Shown here: piece by piece, positions 1 to 10,380 of the stretch
How the letters are laid out: the number at the start of each line of letters is the position of its first letter
Position numbering within the stretch: the stretch's first letter is position 1
DNA from: Populus alba
Lineage: Eukaryota; Streptophyta; Magnoliopsida; Malpighiales; Salicaceae
Direction of reading: 5' to 3'
Assembly (NCBI RefSeq): GCF_005239225.2
Contig: NC_133284.1
Location: 33,742,758 to 33,806,757, forward strand
DNA length: 64,000 bases
Notes under the pieces: model-generated
Seen by the model: only the letters and a program-made list of their open reading frames with translations
Databases searched by the model: none
Told to the model about the DNA's origin: nothing
Made by a program: the position numbers and the translations under genes

Positions 1-551
1 CGATTCATTATTTGTTGATTCATTCACAGCCTAGTCACCTAAGGTATGTTTCTCTAGCTCGATTTCTGCATCAATTTCTGTCATTTCTTCTTCCAGTCAC
101 CTTAATTTCTCTAACCCGATTTCAACTTTTGCCAAAAAAATAAGAGTTGTGTTGTTTGCATGATGAACTCTAAAATGTTATTACCATGATTCTTTTAATG
201 AACTCTAGCCCGATTCATTATTCGTTGATTCTTTTGATGCTGTTATGGTGTTACCATGATTCAATAGTGAAAAAAGTTGTGTGGAGGTGTCTAAAGATTG
301 TAAGGTCTTATAATTTGAAAATATATGTAAATCCTTTCCTCTTTCTGTATGTTTTCAAGATTTTGAATCTCTTGAGTGTTTCAAAATTGTGTTGACTCTG
401 TATTGTGTGGAATCTGTATTGTTTCAAGATTTTAATATTATAGGTTCGGAGAGTGAGATATTTTTACTTGTTGTGACTCTATATTGTGTTGAATTGGATT
501 GTTAGTTTGTTACAATTATGTTAAATTACACGCCAAAATATATTGCATTGT
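1..551. other. AT-rich flank before the tandem array
   Basis: No gene is recognisable. The stretch shares short words with the array that follows, such as repeated TGTATTGTGT, especially after about position 400. It may be diverged leader of the same repeat or of the hAT element downstream. Duplicated phrases such as CCCGATTCATTATT recur at its start. Confidence 0.4.
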
Positions 552-2590
552 GAATCTGTATTGTGTCTATTGCAGTAAACACAATACAGTGTATTATAGT
601 AGTGTGAATCAGATTTATAGTAGTGAATTACAGTAGTGAATCTGTATTGTGTTTGTATTTAGTGTATTGTGTTGAATTTGTATTGTGTCTATTGCATTGT
701 TAATTCTTTTGCATTGAATGAAAACCATGGGGCTGTCATTGTTAATTTCCTAGAGCATCAACCGAGTAGTCTTTTTCTGTTATGTGTGGTGAATCTGTAT
801 TGTGTCTATTGCAGTAAACACAATACAGTGTATTATAGTAGTGTGAATCAGATTTATAGTAGTGAATTACAGTAGTGAATCTGTATTGTGTTTGTATTTA
901 GTGTATTGTGTTGAATTTGTATTGTGTCTATTGCATTGTTAATTCTTTTGCATTGAATGAAAACCATGGGGCTGTCATTGTTAATTTCCTAGAGCATCAA
1001 CCGAGTAGTCTTTTTTTGTTATGTGTGGTGAATCTGTATTGTGTCTATTGCAGTAAACACAATAAAGTGTATTATAGTAGTGTGAATCAGATTTATAGTA
1101 GTGAATTACAGTAGTGAATCTGTATTGTGTTTGTATTTAGTGTATTGTGTTGAATTTGTATTGTGTCTATTGCATTGTTAATTCTTTTGCATTGAATGAA
1201 AACCATGGGGCTGTCATTGTTAATTTCCTAGAGCATCAATCGAGTAGTCTTTTTCTGTTATGTGTGGTGAATCTGTATTGTGTCTATTGCAGTAAACACA
1301 ATACAGTGTATTATAGTAGTGTGAATCAGATTTATAGTAGTGAATTACAGTAGTGAATCTGTATTGTGTTTGTATTTAGTGTATTGTGTTGAATTTGTAT
1401 TGTGTCTATTGCATTGTTAATTCTTTTGCATTGAATGAAAACCATGGGGCTGTCATTGTTAATTTCCTAGAGCATCAACCGAGTAGTCTTTTTCTGTTAT
1501 GTGTGGTGAATCTGTATTGTGTCTATTGCAGTAAACACAATACAGTGTATTATAGTAGTGTGAATCAGATTTATAGTAGTGAATTACAGTAGTGAATCTG
1601 TATTGTGTTTGTATTTAGTGTATTGTGTTGAATTTGTATTGTGTCTATTGCATTGTTAATTCTTTTGCATTGAATGAAAACCATGGGCTGTCATTGTTAA
1701 TTTCCTAGAGCATCAACCGAGTAGTCTTTTTTTGTTATGTGTGGTGAATCTGTATTGTGTCTATTGCAGTAAACACAATAAAGTGTATTATAGTAGTGTG
1801 AATCAGATTTATAGTAGTGAATTACAGTAGTGAATCTGTATTGTGTTTGTATTTAGTGTATTGTGTTGAATTTGTATTGTGTCTATTGCATTGTTAATTC
1901 TTTTGCATTGAATGAAAACCATGGGGCTGTCATTGTTAATTTCCTAGAGCATCAATCGAGTAGTCTTTTTCTGTTATGTGTGGTGAATCTGTATTGTGTC
2001 TATTGCAGTAAACACAATACAGTGTATTATAGTAGTGTGAATCAGATTTATAGTAGTGAATTACAGTAGTGAATCTGTATTGTGTTTGTATTTAGTGTAT
2101 TGTGTTGAATTTGTATTGTGTCTATTGCATTGTTAATTCTTTTGCATTGAATGAAAACCATGGGCTGTCATTGTGAGTAGTCTTTGTAATCTGTATTGTG
2201 TCTATTGCATGAATCTATTTAGTGTATTGTGTATTTGTATTGTGTCTATTGCATTGTTAATTCTTTTGCATTGAATGAAAACCATGGGGCTGTCATTGTT
2301 AATTTCCTAGAGCATCAATCGAGTAGTCTTTTTCTGTTATGTGTGGTGAATCTGTATTGTGTCTATTTGCAGTAAACACAATACAGTGTATTATAGTAGT
2401 GTGAATCAGATTTATAGTAGTGAATTACAGTAGTGAATCTGTATTGTGTTTGTATTTAGTGTATTGTGTTGAATTTGTATTGTGTCTATTGCATTGTTAA
2501 TTCTTTTGCATTGAATGAAAACCATGGGGCTGTCATTGTTAATTTCCTAGAGCATCAACCGAGTATTCTTTTTCTGTTATGTGTGATTAA
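552..2590 (+). repeat. Tandem array of ~239-bp units with three-unit higher-order pattern
   Basis: Near-identical units recur with a 239-bp step; equivalent positions are about 669, 908, 1147, 1386, 1625 (one base shorter) and 1863. A truncated unit follows at about 2101, then units at about 2231 and 2463. Marker differences recur in order. Type A has ACCGAG, TTTTCTG and AATACAGTG. Type B has ACCGAG, TTTTTTTG and AATAAAGTG. Type C has ATCGAG, TTTTCTG and AATACAGTG. The first six units read A-B-C-A-B-C, the truncated one resembles the second B (both lack one G in CATGGGG), and the last two read C then A. The 239-bp step is not a multiple of three, so the short ORF in each unit is incidental. 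The array ends about 90 bp before the hAT transposase start and may belong to that element's 5' non-coding region; this is inference. Confidence 0.95.
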
Positions 2591-2683
2591 CAATGAGGCT
2601 GTCATTGTTAATCTAATGAATAGATTGCAAAGTGAGTTCGCTTGAAATTATATTCCCTCTTATAAATTATATCAGGTCTTAAA

Positions 2684-3098
2684 ATGTCTTCACATGATGG
2701 TAGTACTCTAAGTAGTGATCCTTCAATGACCCAATCATCTCAACCTTCAATTTCCATGTCAAGTGGTAGTAGAGGAAGAACAGATTTAGCATGTGGTCAT
2801 TGTAAAGAAGCTCTTGAAGTTAGTGTTGGATGTAAGAAAACTATATTAATTTGTTTATATTATGCTAAAGTATTTGCGGGTGGTGGTATTAATCGATTTA
2901 AGCAACATTTAGCTGCAACTAAGGGAGAAGTTGAACAATGTCGCAAATGTCCTCCTGATGTTCGACATCAAATGGTTTTGAATCTTAAAGGAAATGCTGG
3001 AAAAAAAAAAAAAAAGAGTTAGAGAAATGCAAGCAGATTTCAATCCATTTAATGCACAATAAAGGGAGCATGAAGAGATGATGATTAGGCACTTAGAA

Positions 3099-3142
<44 letters not shown>

Positions 3143-5400
3143 GGATGATATAGATGTCAGTACTAAAAAACATATGTTACCACCGAAGATTTTAAAAAAG
3201 AAAAAGATTCAAAGCACCAACACTATAAAACAATCGACTACAAGTTTTGGGAAGTAGAAGAAATCTACAATGTTAAGGACATATTTCATGTAGAGAACAA
3301 CTCCTAGTGCTCAAAAGTCTCTTCAAAATTGTTGGCAAATGAAGGAAGCAATTGAACGGTATGATCTTGCTTTAGCGAAGTGGATGATTGATGCATGTGT
3401 GCCGTTTAATGTTGTTAATTCTGTGTATTATCAGCATGCCATAAATGTTGTAACAGCTATGGGTCCTGGTTATAAAGGACCAAACTTGCATGCTATTCGT
3501 GATTATTACTTTGCAAAAGCAATTGATGAAGTCAAGATTTATGTTGAGACTTATCGAGAGATTTGGAAGAAGATTGGTTGCACATTAATGGCTGATGGAT
3601 GGACAGATCAGAAAAGGAGGACTTTAATTAACTTCTTAGTATATTGTCTTAAAGGAACAATTTTTTTGAAAACTGTGGATGTATCAGACATCTCAAAGAC
3701 TGCTAGATTGTTGTATCAGTTGTTTAGAGAGGTTGTTTTGTATGTTGGGGTAGAAAACATTGTGCATATGGTGATTGATAATGCTGCAAATTATGTTGTT
3801 GCTGACAAGTTATTGATGGAAGAATTTCCTTCAATATTTTAGTCTCCTTGTGCTGCTCATTACATCAACCTCGTACTCCAGGACATTGGTAAATTGCAAT
3901 CAGTTTGTTGTGTTGTTGAGCATGCTTCTGGTATCACAAAATACATTTATAATCATTGTTATCCATTGTATTTGATAAGGAAGTTCACTAGAGGAAAAGA
4001 AATACTTCGTCCAGCTCCTACTCATTTTGCTACCAATTTCATTGCATTTTAAAGCATTTTAAGTTATAAAGATGAGTTGAGAGCTATGGTGACATCTAAG
4101 GAATGGATCTCATATGTTTATGCTAAAGATAGCAAAGGAAAAAATTTTGTTGAGAGTGTCTTAGACTCTTTGTTTTGGGAAGAATGTGCAATAATTGGGC
4201 GAATGAGTGGGCCTTTAATTTGAGTTCTACGAATGGTTGATAATGATGATAGACCTTCGATGGGATATTAGTATGATGCTATTCATCATACTAAAGAAGA
4301 AATGATGAGGAGATTTCAAAAGAGAAAGGCTAGAGTGAAACCTTTCATTGACATTATCAATGATCGGTAGGATGGACAATTTTATAGAAATCTTTATGCA
4401 GCGGCATTTTGGTTGAATCCTTGATTTCAATATGATATAAATATAATGGATAAACATACAAGCACCATTTCTGGACTTCTAGATGTTCTTGAGAAATATG
4501 CACATGGAAATCTACCATTGCAAAGTAAGATTACAAGTGAGATGAAGTTTTTTAGGAATGCTGAACATGACTTTGGCCGAGCATCCGCAATGAATAATCG
4601 AACCCTTATGCCTCCAAGTATATAATTTTTATATTTAAAAATATTATTTGACATAGTCTTACACTTTTACTAATTATTTTTTTTGTATAGATGAATGGTG
4701 GATGACATATGGAACCAGCGCTCCAAATCTACAATAATTGGCTATACGAGTGTTAAGTCAAACTTGTTGTTCTTCAAGATGTGAGAGAAATTGGAGTATG
4801 TTTGAACATATTCATTCCAAGAAGAGAAATAGATTGGAGCACCAAAGGTTTAATGACCTTGTTTACGTTCACTGCAATCTAAGATTGAAACAAAAGTATT
4901 TTTCTTTTCTCTAATTCCTTAAATGTTATTTTATCTTGTTTTGTTTCAATTTTTAATACTTATATTGTGTTTACCTTCACTTTTAATATATATGAATTAT
5001 TGGAAAGGATGAAATTATGATCCAATTAATATTGAGACAATTTGTGACATTGAAAATTAGGTAGTAGAAGATAACCCGTCAATTTTGACAACAGAATAAG
5101 TAAAGAGTTTTCACCAAGCTCTATCAACTATGATCATACAAGATACTTTAGATGATGATAATTAATGATTAATTATTTAGTGATAAATATTATTTAAAAT
5201 AAAGTTTTGTTTAACATATAATATTTATTTATTAATTGTGTTTGAAACGTAGATGTCATAAATGTTAATGATATTGAAGATGATTGTGACGATGAAGTTT
5301 CAAAGGAACATGCTGATGATTTATTAGGTGTTGACAAGATTGACTCCATTCCATAGATATTTGATCTAAATTTTGCTTTTATGACACAGAAGAACTTAAT
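2684..5400 (+). pseudogene. hAT-family transposase pseudogene (BED finger, DUF659, C-terminal dimerisation region)
   Basis: A hAT transposase would cut and paste DNA in the nucleus; this copy is dead. The first piece (ATG at 2684, to 3022) is a Ser-rich N-terminus followed by a BED-type zinc finger. Its motif reads CLYYAKVF where the family normally has CxxC, so one metal-binding Cys is lost. The reading frame is lost at the A-run near 3001-3015. A GAT microsatellite at 3099-3141 encodes an acidic Asp tract. The second open piece (3339-3842) carries the DUF659-like catalytic region, with MADGWTD and later VIDNAANY. Reading continues with several in-frame stops through AAHYINLVLQDIG. The C-terminal dimerisation region lies near 4690-4910 (NEWWMTYG, ERNWSMFEHIHSKKRNRLEH). 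Acidic tail-like pieces continue to about 5400. Terminal inverted repeats and target duplication were not found. Confidence 0.9.
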
Positions 5401-6184
5401 GTGTTAATTCAATAAAAAGTGAATGTGTTGTTGATTTAGAATTTATGTTGTTGGATGTTTTGTTTTAAATATTTTAGAATTTATGTGGTTGGATGTTTTG
5501 TTTTAAATATTTATAATTTAAATTTGGTTTATATAAGTGTTGCATTGTAATTAGTTATATGATTTTTTTTTATAGGTGTTTTTTTTTTTATTAACCTGAA
5601 TTAATCTATTTGATCTGTGATTGATCACTTAATTGAATCAATGATCGGGTTGCATTTCAAGAGTATGTCCATGAGTATCTGATTCTCCCGACCCGTCTTC
5701 ATTCCTGCCATTTAAATGGCTTGTTGTTCAAGGGAGACATCTCCTTTACAACATATATTGACTGCCACACCACCACGTGCCTTCAGCCCTTTCACGCACC
5801 CATCTGCCCACTTATCCCGAGGAAGAGCAGGGAGTAAATACAGGTCGTTTACAGTGCTCTGGACTAGCATCGCTGCGATTGCAGCTGAAAACCTGAAATG
5901 AAACAGGTGGAGAATATTGTTGGACTCAACAGACGATGAATTCATCTACAATTTGTGTGGTCCAGCATTTTCCTGGTTTTCAGTGCAGACCAACAGCTGA
6001 TAAGACCTTGAATTCTTACACGGAATATCAACACAACCTCTTGAAGAAGTCCATTGTACAAAAGGCACGCATGCACGTGTGTGAGTACAAAAGGAAAGAG
6101 TTGACTACGACTTATGGGACATATAGAAAACGTTTACGGTGCAAATCGCATTCCTATCAAATTAAAAATTATTTTTTTATTAAA

Positions 6185-6275
6185 ATTTAATGTAATTTTT
6201 ATTTTTTGAATTGTTTTTATATGTTGATGTCAAAAATAATTTTTAAAAAATAAAAAAATATTATTGATATGCATT
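6185..6275. repeat. AT-rich dispersed repeat, copy in the GH95 remnant
   Basis: The core is GTCAAAAATAATTTTTAAA followed by A-rich sequence and ATATTATT. Very similar cores occur around 20885-20985, 25290-25445, 31540-31665, 34560-34715, 55236-55370 (opposite sense) and 57890-58090. It looks like a short, abundant AT-rich element. No clear ends were found. Confidence 0.5.
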
Positions 6276-7215
6276 TCGGTACGAAAAGTTATTTGAAAAG
6301 CAACCGTTATCATACTGCCAAACATGCTTATAATTCACAACATATAATGCAATTGAAATTATATAGGGCGAGGGAGTAACGCTGAACATACTCCCATGGT
6401 GGTTCAATATCTTTGTTCCATAAACCCCGCAAATTTGCCACCTGAGTTCTTGGCCTTGAACAAGAAATAAGCAAGGAACGACCGTATTGAAATAATAGCT
6501 CCACCAAAGAAGGATCTTCGTCAGTTTTGAAGGATTTCACCCTCCCTGCTGTTGAAGCTGTATCATCTTCACTTCTCTTGAAAGATAAATCGTTATTATA
6601 AGCCATAAGTTTATTCACATGCAGAGTTGCATTTCCTGAAACACTCCTGGAACTTTTCAAAAGCTGGAGTGAAACACGATGAAAAAGACTCTGATATAAT
6701 CATCCAAGTGATGTGCATATAGATCAGTGTAAGACAAATTGCTAATTGACTTTAATGCACTCAGGGAGTCAGAAGCAGGGTCCTTCTTGGAATCTATAGG
6801 CTTAGTGAATGGCCCATCAAAGGAAGAGGAAGACGCTAAAAGCAAAACAACCCGGTCTGAACCTTCAACCTTCAACTTCCTGCCATCAATACCATGAACT
6901 ACTCCTCCACTTTTACTCGTCTGTAAATCAAGAATTGCAGAAAACTGAATTCCATTTCGATTGTCATTTGCACTGAATTTAATAAAAAAAAAGGATAAGC
7001 ACTGAAACCAAAATGCCATAATCAAGTAATCAACGACTAAGAGTATAACAACATTCTTCCACTTTTATCCGTAACATTAAGTAGAATCGAATCTCTAGTC
7101 TTTTCATGACAAAAGCAACTTTTACAGCACCCAAAAAAGAACATTTTCAATATCCATTTAAGGTCAAACATTGAACAATATCAAAACAATCTAAACTGAA
7201 CAATCCAGCTTAGCT

Positions 7216-8731
7216 CACTACCAGAAAATCAATAAATACAAACGGAAATACCGAGGGAATATTTTCCTCGGTAAATTTCTAAGAGATTTTACCGATGGAA
7301 ATATTTCCGAGAGATTTTACCGACGAAAAGATTCCCTAGATATATACCAAGGGAATTACCGTGGGAAAAAAAAAATAAAGCAAAGCACAAAAAAAAAAGA
7401 TGACGTGTCATTTTTTACCAACGGAATTACCGACGGAAAAATTCCGTCGGTAATTCGATCAGTAAATCCGTCGGTAAATCTGTTGGTAAACTGTGAACAA
7501 TGTTCATCATGTCAATTACAAAGGGAATCGCCGACGGAATTTTTCCGTCGGTATTTTACAGAGAGCTCTAGAACTGTTCATCTTCCAATTGCACTGTTAG
7601 TTGTTTTACTTTACGAACAAAATCACCGACGGATTGAAAATTCGTCGGCGTGTTTTGGCGATTTTCTGAAAAAATTCAATTGATTTAAAATTTTCATTTA
7701 AATATTACAGACGGAATCACCGACGGATTGAAAAATCATCGGTAATTTTAGGCGGTTTCTAAAAGCTTTTTATGAAATTGAAAATTTAAATTAAATATTA
7801 CCGACGGAATAATTAAAAAATATTGATATTCAATTATCCGTCGGTAACGCGCCCCAATAAAAAACCTGAATCCGCTTATTTCACAAGAGACAGACTCATT
7901 TCTTCTTCTTCTTCTTCTTCTACTACTTCTATTTCTTCTTCTTCTTCTTCTTCTTCTTCTTCTTCTACTACTACTTCTACTTCTACTTCTTCTTCTTCTT
8001 CTTCACTATATTTAAAAAACATCAATATCTATTTCTTTCTCTTCTTTTCTCTCCTCATCTCCTTCTCTTTTCCTTCATGCTCGGGTATGTCTTCTTCTTC
8101 CTTCTTCTTCTTTCTTCTTTTATCCTCTTAGTTTTTTTTAATTAATATGCTTCACGAATTTTTTTTTCCTTAGCTTCACTTGCAAGTATATTAAGGTAAG
8201 ATCTTTCTTTTTTCTTATTTTTTCATGATTTTTCACTATATTTTTTTTTATTTAATTTTAATTGATTTTGTTCTTAATAATTGTATAAATGTTGTTGTGA
8301 GTTTTTTGTTTTTTCATATGAGATCAATTTTCAGTTGATTTATTTATAGGATTTTTAAAATTTTAGCAATTGCAACTTCATTTTTTTTCATTTGAATTTT
8401 TTAGTTGAATTAATTTTGTTGTTTTATTTATTTGTTACAAATTTGTTTGAGTTGATTTTCTTATTCTTTTTTCCAAGCATTTTGAGTATATATTATACAA
8501 TGTTGATTTATGTTAATTTAATTATTTTATAATTTTATAAAATAAATTTTTTTAAAAAATGTTTTTTAAATAATTACCGATGGATTTACCGACGGACAAA
8601 AAATTACCGACAAAAGATTCACCGACGAAAATTCTCCGTCGGTGATTTAGTCGATAAATTAATTACCGATGGAATATGTGTCTTACGCCGAAGGAAAAAG
8701 TCCGTCGGTAAAACTGTTAAATCTTGTAGTG
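7216..8731. mobile_element. Non-autonomous CACTA (En/Spm-like) element, complete
   Basis: The left end begins CACTACCAGAAAATC and the right end, read in reverse, begins CACTACAAGATTTAAC. This is the standard CACTA terminal inverted repeat. Both ends are flanked by GCT (7213-7215 and 8732-8734), the 3-bp target duplication typical of the superfamily. Each end carries many subterminal copies of TTACCGACGGA and its complement TCCGTCGGTAA, at about 7240-7560, 7620-7850 and 8575-8712; these are the expected transposase binding sites. The interior is AT-rich with a TTC microsatellite and no transposase coding, so it would need a transposase in trans. The element sits in the gap of the GH95 pseudogene. 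Length is 1,516 bp. Confidence 0.95.
7900..8010 (+). repeat. Imperfect (TTC)n / (TAC) microsatellite
   Basis: Runs of TTC are broken by TAC and ATT triplets inside the CACTA element. Any ORF here is simply poly-Ser from the repeat. Confidence 0.9.
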
Positions 8732-8798
8732 GCTTAACTCAACTTTATACAAATATGCTTTTCTTTTCTTTTTTCTTACAAAAAAAACATAGCACAAT

Positions 8799-8862
8799 GA
8801 AGAGTTTCTATTGCAACATCACCCCAAATCATGGCACCAAGTCTTCCAACATTTTCATGAGG
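8799..8862 (-). pseudogene. Second copy of the GH95 first-exon end
   Basis: This segment repeats the 3' end of GH95 exon 1 at an offset of 102 bp (TGAAGAG at 8799 and at 8901). Read on the minus strand it encodes GRLGAMIWGDVA and then diverges to IETLHCAM. Both copies lie side by side, just outside the right end of the CACTA element. It is either a local partial duplication or the remnant of a second GH95 paralogue. Confidence 0.8.
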
Positions 8863-9089
8863 ATCTTTTTTCTTTGTAGTTAATTACTTACCATTAAGCT
8901 GAAGAGTTCCCAATGCAACATCACCCCAAATCATGGCACCGAGTCTTCCATTTCCAATCGGGATCGCATCCGTCCAATGCTTAGCCGGCCCACGAAATGT
9001 AATCTTCAATGGCCTAGAACTTTCTCCATTGTCATCATCGTCCAGAAAACTGGGACTCCAGCAATCCTTCTCGGTAGTCCGGCGCACAA

Positions 9090-10380
9090 GAACTAGTGGG
9101 TTACTACTCTCTTTCTTGCATTACCGTCGCGGGGTCAAATATTTTTTTTATAAAAAAATTATATATATTGATTTTTTAATATGTTTTTATTCATTAAGAA
9201 AATTATGTAAATTGAAAAGCTTATATATACATATAATTAAATAAATTAAAAATTATATATGTTAATAAATAAATAAAATCATTAACAATAACAAAAAAAT
9301 TAAAAAATATATATACACATATCAAAATAGTTAATCTCACAAAAAAAAATATTTATCTAGTTTACTGAATTTATTTATTGAAATTAATTCCTCTCATGCT
9401 TATACATCGAAATATAAGTAAATACACTTTAAAACACTTACTGAGATGATAAATTTGAGGTGGTGCGAGAAGCTCTTTTTTAACTTTAAGTTTTGTAACT
9501 TTTGTTAGCTATGTGGTAACATGATGCAAATTTTGAAATCAAACATGATGAAGTGAAATTCTCAAGTTTTAATCAATGAGACATCTTTTAAAAATTCAAA
9601 CATTGGAATTAAACATATTATGCTTTCTTATCATAAAACGTTAAGGGTGGTGTTATATTTGATATTTATTATAAAGATTAATTTAGATAACCTTATTATG
9701 TGTCTCGATTGTTTTTCAAAAAAAAAAAAAATTACTTTTAACGTTCATTTCAATGGATTTTATTTTATATTCAATATTTTGATTTAAATTTTATACTTTA
9801 TAATATATACATTTTTAAAAATAATTCATTTTGAAGGATCTAAAATAAGAATTTATACATATAATGATCATACTCATTAGTCAGAATAAATAGTATGGAT
9901 AGTAAAGTCATTAATTATATCATAAAACAATGCTAATACTTGTATACAATATATGATATATAGTATTCAAGAAAATTGAAATCATTTTGAATAAATTATT
10001 TATACAATATGCAATATTTATCAATTTCATTTGCCATAAAAAAAACTTTACATGACTTGTAGTTTTGGGAAAAAACTTACAAATATTTAGGTATAATCCA
10101 CTATTTTTCTTGTGCATTTTTTTCAAAAACATTATATAAAAATATTTATTTTAAGATTAATTACTTTTAAGATTTCAATGAATTAGAAGAAACACTTTAA
10201 ACAAACCTATTTTAATCTTTATAATAAATAATAAAGTGAAAATATAAAAAAAATGAAATAGGAACATCACCACCAAAATATTAGTTGCACATGAAACTTT
10301 TTTTTTAGCAAGATGATATAAAATAAAAGAAGTCAAACTTAACCCCATGAATCTAATTTTATTTCAAAAAAGAAGAGGTA
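9090..10380. other. AT-rich intergenic stretch, no gene seen
   Basis: Very AT-rich sequence with many stops on both strands. No protein family, RNA gene or terminal repeats are recognisable. Confidence 0.5.

Larger units (their letters stand above)
5715..9087 (-). pseudogene. Fragmented GH95 alpha-L-fucosidase gene
   Basis: GH95 fucosidases remove alpha-1,2-linked fucose from cell-wall xyloglucan; plant members are about 800 residues. Four pieces are seen in gene order on the minus strand. (1) About 8888-9047 holds the N-terminal hallmark PLKITFRGPAKHWTDAIPIG followed by NGRLGAMIWGDVALGTLQLN, ending at a good donor. (2) About 6664-6985 holds NGIQFSAILDLQ and later SYTDLYAHHLDDY. (3) About 6391-6660 holds DEDPSLVELLFQYGR and NKDIEPPW. 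(4) About 5757-5885 holds MLVQSTVNDLYLLPALPRDK near the C-terminus. Pieces 2 and 3 are joined out of frame by an extra AT dinucleotide near 6694. Piece 1 has no upstream ATG. The large second exon expected between pieces 1 and 2 is missing, and a CACTA element sits in that gap. The catalytic region between pieces 3 and 4 is also absent. The gene is clearly non-functional. Confidence 0.88.

Noticed and set aside
552..2590. CRISPR-like look and serial 68-codon ORFs
   Set aside because: The units are long (239 bp), whole-unit repeats with no distinct spacers, in plant DNA. The ORFs arise because each unit happens to be open in one frame, and the step is not a multiple of three.
7823..8131. Ser-rich ORF
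   Set aside because: Encoded by the TTC microsatellite inside the CACTA element.
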